The position numbers were made by a program, and so were the translations under genes. Shown one piece after another: positions 5,644 to 6,172 of a stretch of DNA of 6,172 nt (position 1 is the first letter of the stretch; each line of letters begins with the position of its first letter). The DNA lies in assembly GCA_050180745.1 (NCBI GenBank), contig JBFXDW010000106.1, positions 1 through 6,172 of the forward strand. Reading direction: 5' to 3'. This DNA is from JBFXDW01 sp050180745. Lineage in GTDB: Bacteria; Pseudomonadota; Alphaproteobacteria; UBA9219. The notes below the pieces were generated by a model. That model had not been told where the DNA came from. It saw only the letters and a list, made by a program, of their open reading frames with translations, and searched no databases.

Positions 5644-6172
5644 CTATCCAAGCGCCTTCACGATGTCATCGCACATCTTTTTGGCGTCGCCGAAAAGCAT
5701 CATGGTATTGGGGCGGAAGAACAATTCATTCTGCACGCCAGCATATCCCGTGGCCATAGAGCGTTTGATGAACAGAACCGTTTTCGCTTGTTCGACATCC
5801 AGAATCGGCATGCCGTAAATAGCTGAGGTGGGGTCTGTCTTGGCGGCAGGGTTGTCACATCATTGGCGCCAATCACAAAAACAACATCCGTTTGTGAGAA
5901 ATCGCGGTTGATTTCTTCAAGCTCCAACACCTCATCATAAGGAACGTTGGCTTCAGCCAAAAGGACGTTCATGTGTCCGGGCATGCGTCCTGCTACAGGA
6001 TGAATAGCATAGCGAACTTTAACGTCGTTTTTCTTTAAAAGATCCGCCATCTCAAGCAAGACATGTTGTGCTTTGGCAACAGCCATTCCATATCCGGGGA
6101 CAATAATGACGCTTGAGGCATTCTTCATGATAAAGGCTGCATCTTCTGCTGAGCCCGATTTAAAATGACGAT
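5644..6172 (-). CDS. pntB: NAD(P) transhydrogenase subunit beta, C-terminal part, frameshifted and cut by window edge
   Basis: PntB is the membrane subunit that couples hydride transfer between NADH and NADP+ to proton movement. The visible part is domain III, the NADP(H)-binding Rossmann domain. From the right edge it reads SGSAEDAAFIMKNASS, then VPGYGMAVA (nucleotide-binding loop), HPVAGRMPGHMNVLLAEANV and VIGANDVT. After this the frame breaks near 5852 because one base is missing. Translation in the original frame would run out of frame to a TGA at 5700-5702, adding about 50 unrelated residues. The correct continuation is intact in the neighbouring frame: PAAKTDPTSAIYGMPILDVE, KRSM (5755-5766), GYAGVQNELFFRPNT and GDAKKM (5674-5691), ending at TAG 5644-5646. 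The internal ATG at 6126-6128 is not the start, since the conserved frame runs on to the edge. If the lesion is real, the NADP-contacting tail is lost. If it is a read error, the gene is normal. Confidence 0.9.
5850..5854 (-). other. Single-base frameshift in pntB
   Basis: The family sequence GANDVTNPAA needs ACA AAC CCT GCC on the minus strand, but the window has ACA ACC CTG CC, one A short (one T short at 5852-5853 on the plus strand). Inserting one base restores an uninterrupted conserved PntB C-terminus to the TAG at 5644. The missing base falls in a short homopolymer. Confidence 0.85.

Noticed and set aside
5451..5759. 102-codon plus-strand open frame over the pntB-secY spacer
   Set aside because: It covers the heptamer repeat and the pntB 3' end on the opposite strand; the protein is low-complexity and lacks any recognisable domain.
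6126..6128. ATG as the start of a short independent protein
   Set aside because: The PntB domain III frame continues upstream without a stop to the window edge (SGSAEDAAFI), so this is an internal Met.

Overview
The window looks like chromosomal DNA of an alphaproteobacterium. The SecY N-terminus, the NAD(P) transhydrogenase beta subunit and the secY-adk pair all fit that group, but I cannot name a genus. All genes read leftward (- strand) except the 3' end of dnaA at the left edge, which reads rightward and converges on the rest.

Layout: (1) 3-290 (+) is the C-terminal DNA-binding domain of DnaA, cut by the window edge. (2) 291-607 has no gene. It holds a possible dnaA terminator, a dispersed-type palindromic element (352-405) and another hairpin (550-572). 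(3) 608-3333 (-) is a three-gene signalling set. In transcription order it has a stand-alone CheY-like receiver, a CheX-like aspartyl-phosphate phosphatase, and a membrane-anchored CheA-like kinase with PAS and HPt domains. (4) 3393-4046 (-) is adk, encoding a zinc-type adenylate kinase. (5) 4077-5420 (-) is secY, the translocon channel. (6) 5421-5643 has no gene but carries four tandem heptamers NATTCAG. (7) 5644-6172 (-) is the 3' part of pntB, with a one-base frameshift near 5852 and an edge-truncated 5' end.

secY, adk, receiver, CheX and kinase follow each other with gaps of 30, 59, 23 and 21 bases and no strong terminator between them, so they probably form one operon. secY-adk usually lies inside the spc ribosomal-protein operon, between rplO and rpsM. 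Here pntB is upstream and a phosphorelay module takes the place of rpsM. The module looks self-contained: the HPt histidine is phosphorylated by the CheA-type ATPase domain, phosphate passes to the receiver Asp, and CheX removes it. No CheW, receptor or DNA-binding output domain is present in the window. This non-canonical chemosensory-like module joined to secY-adk is the most interesting feature. The pntB frameshift is either a recent lesion or a sequencing error.
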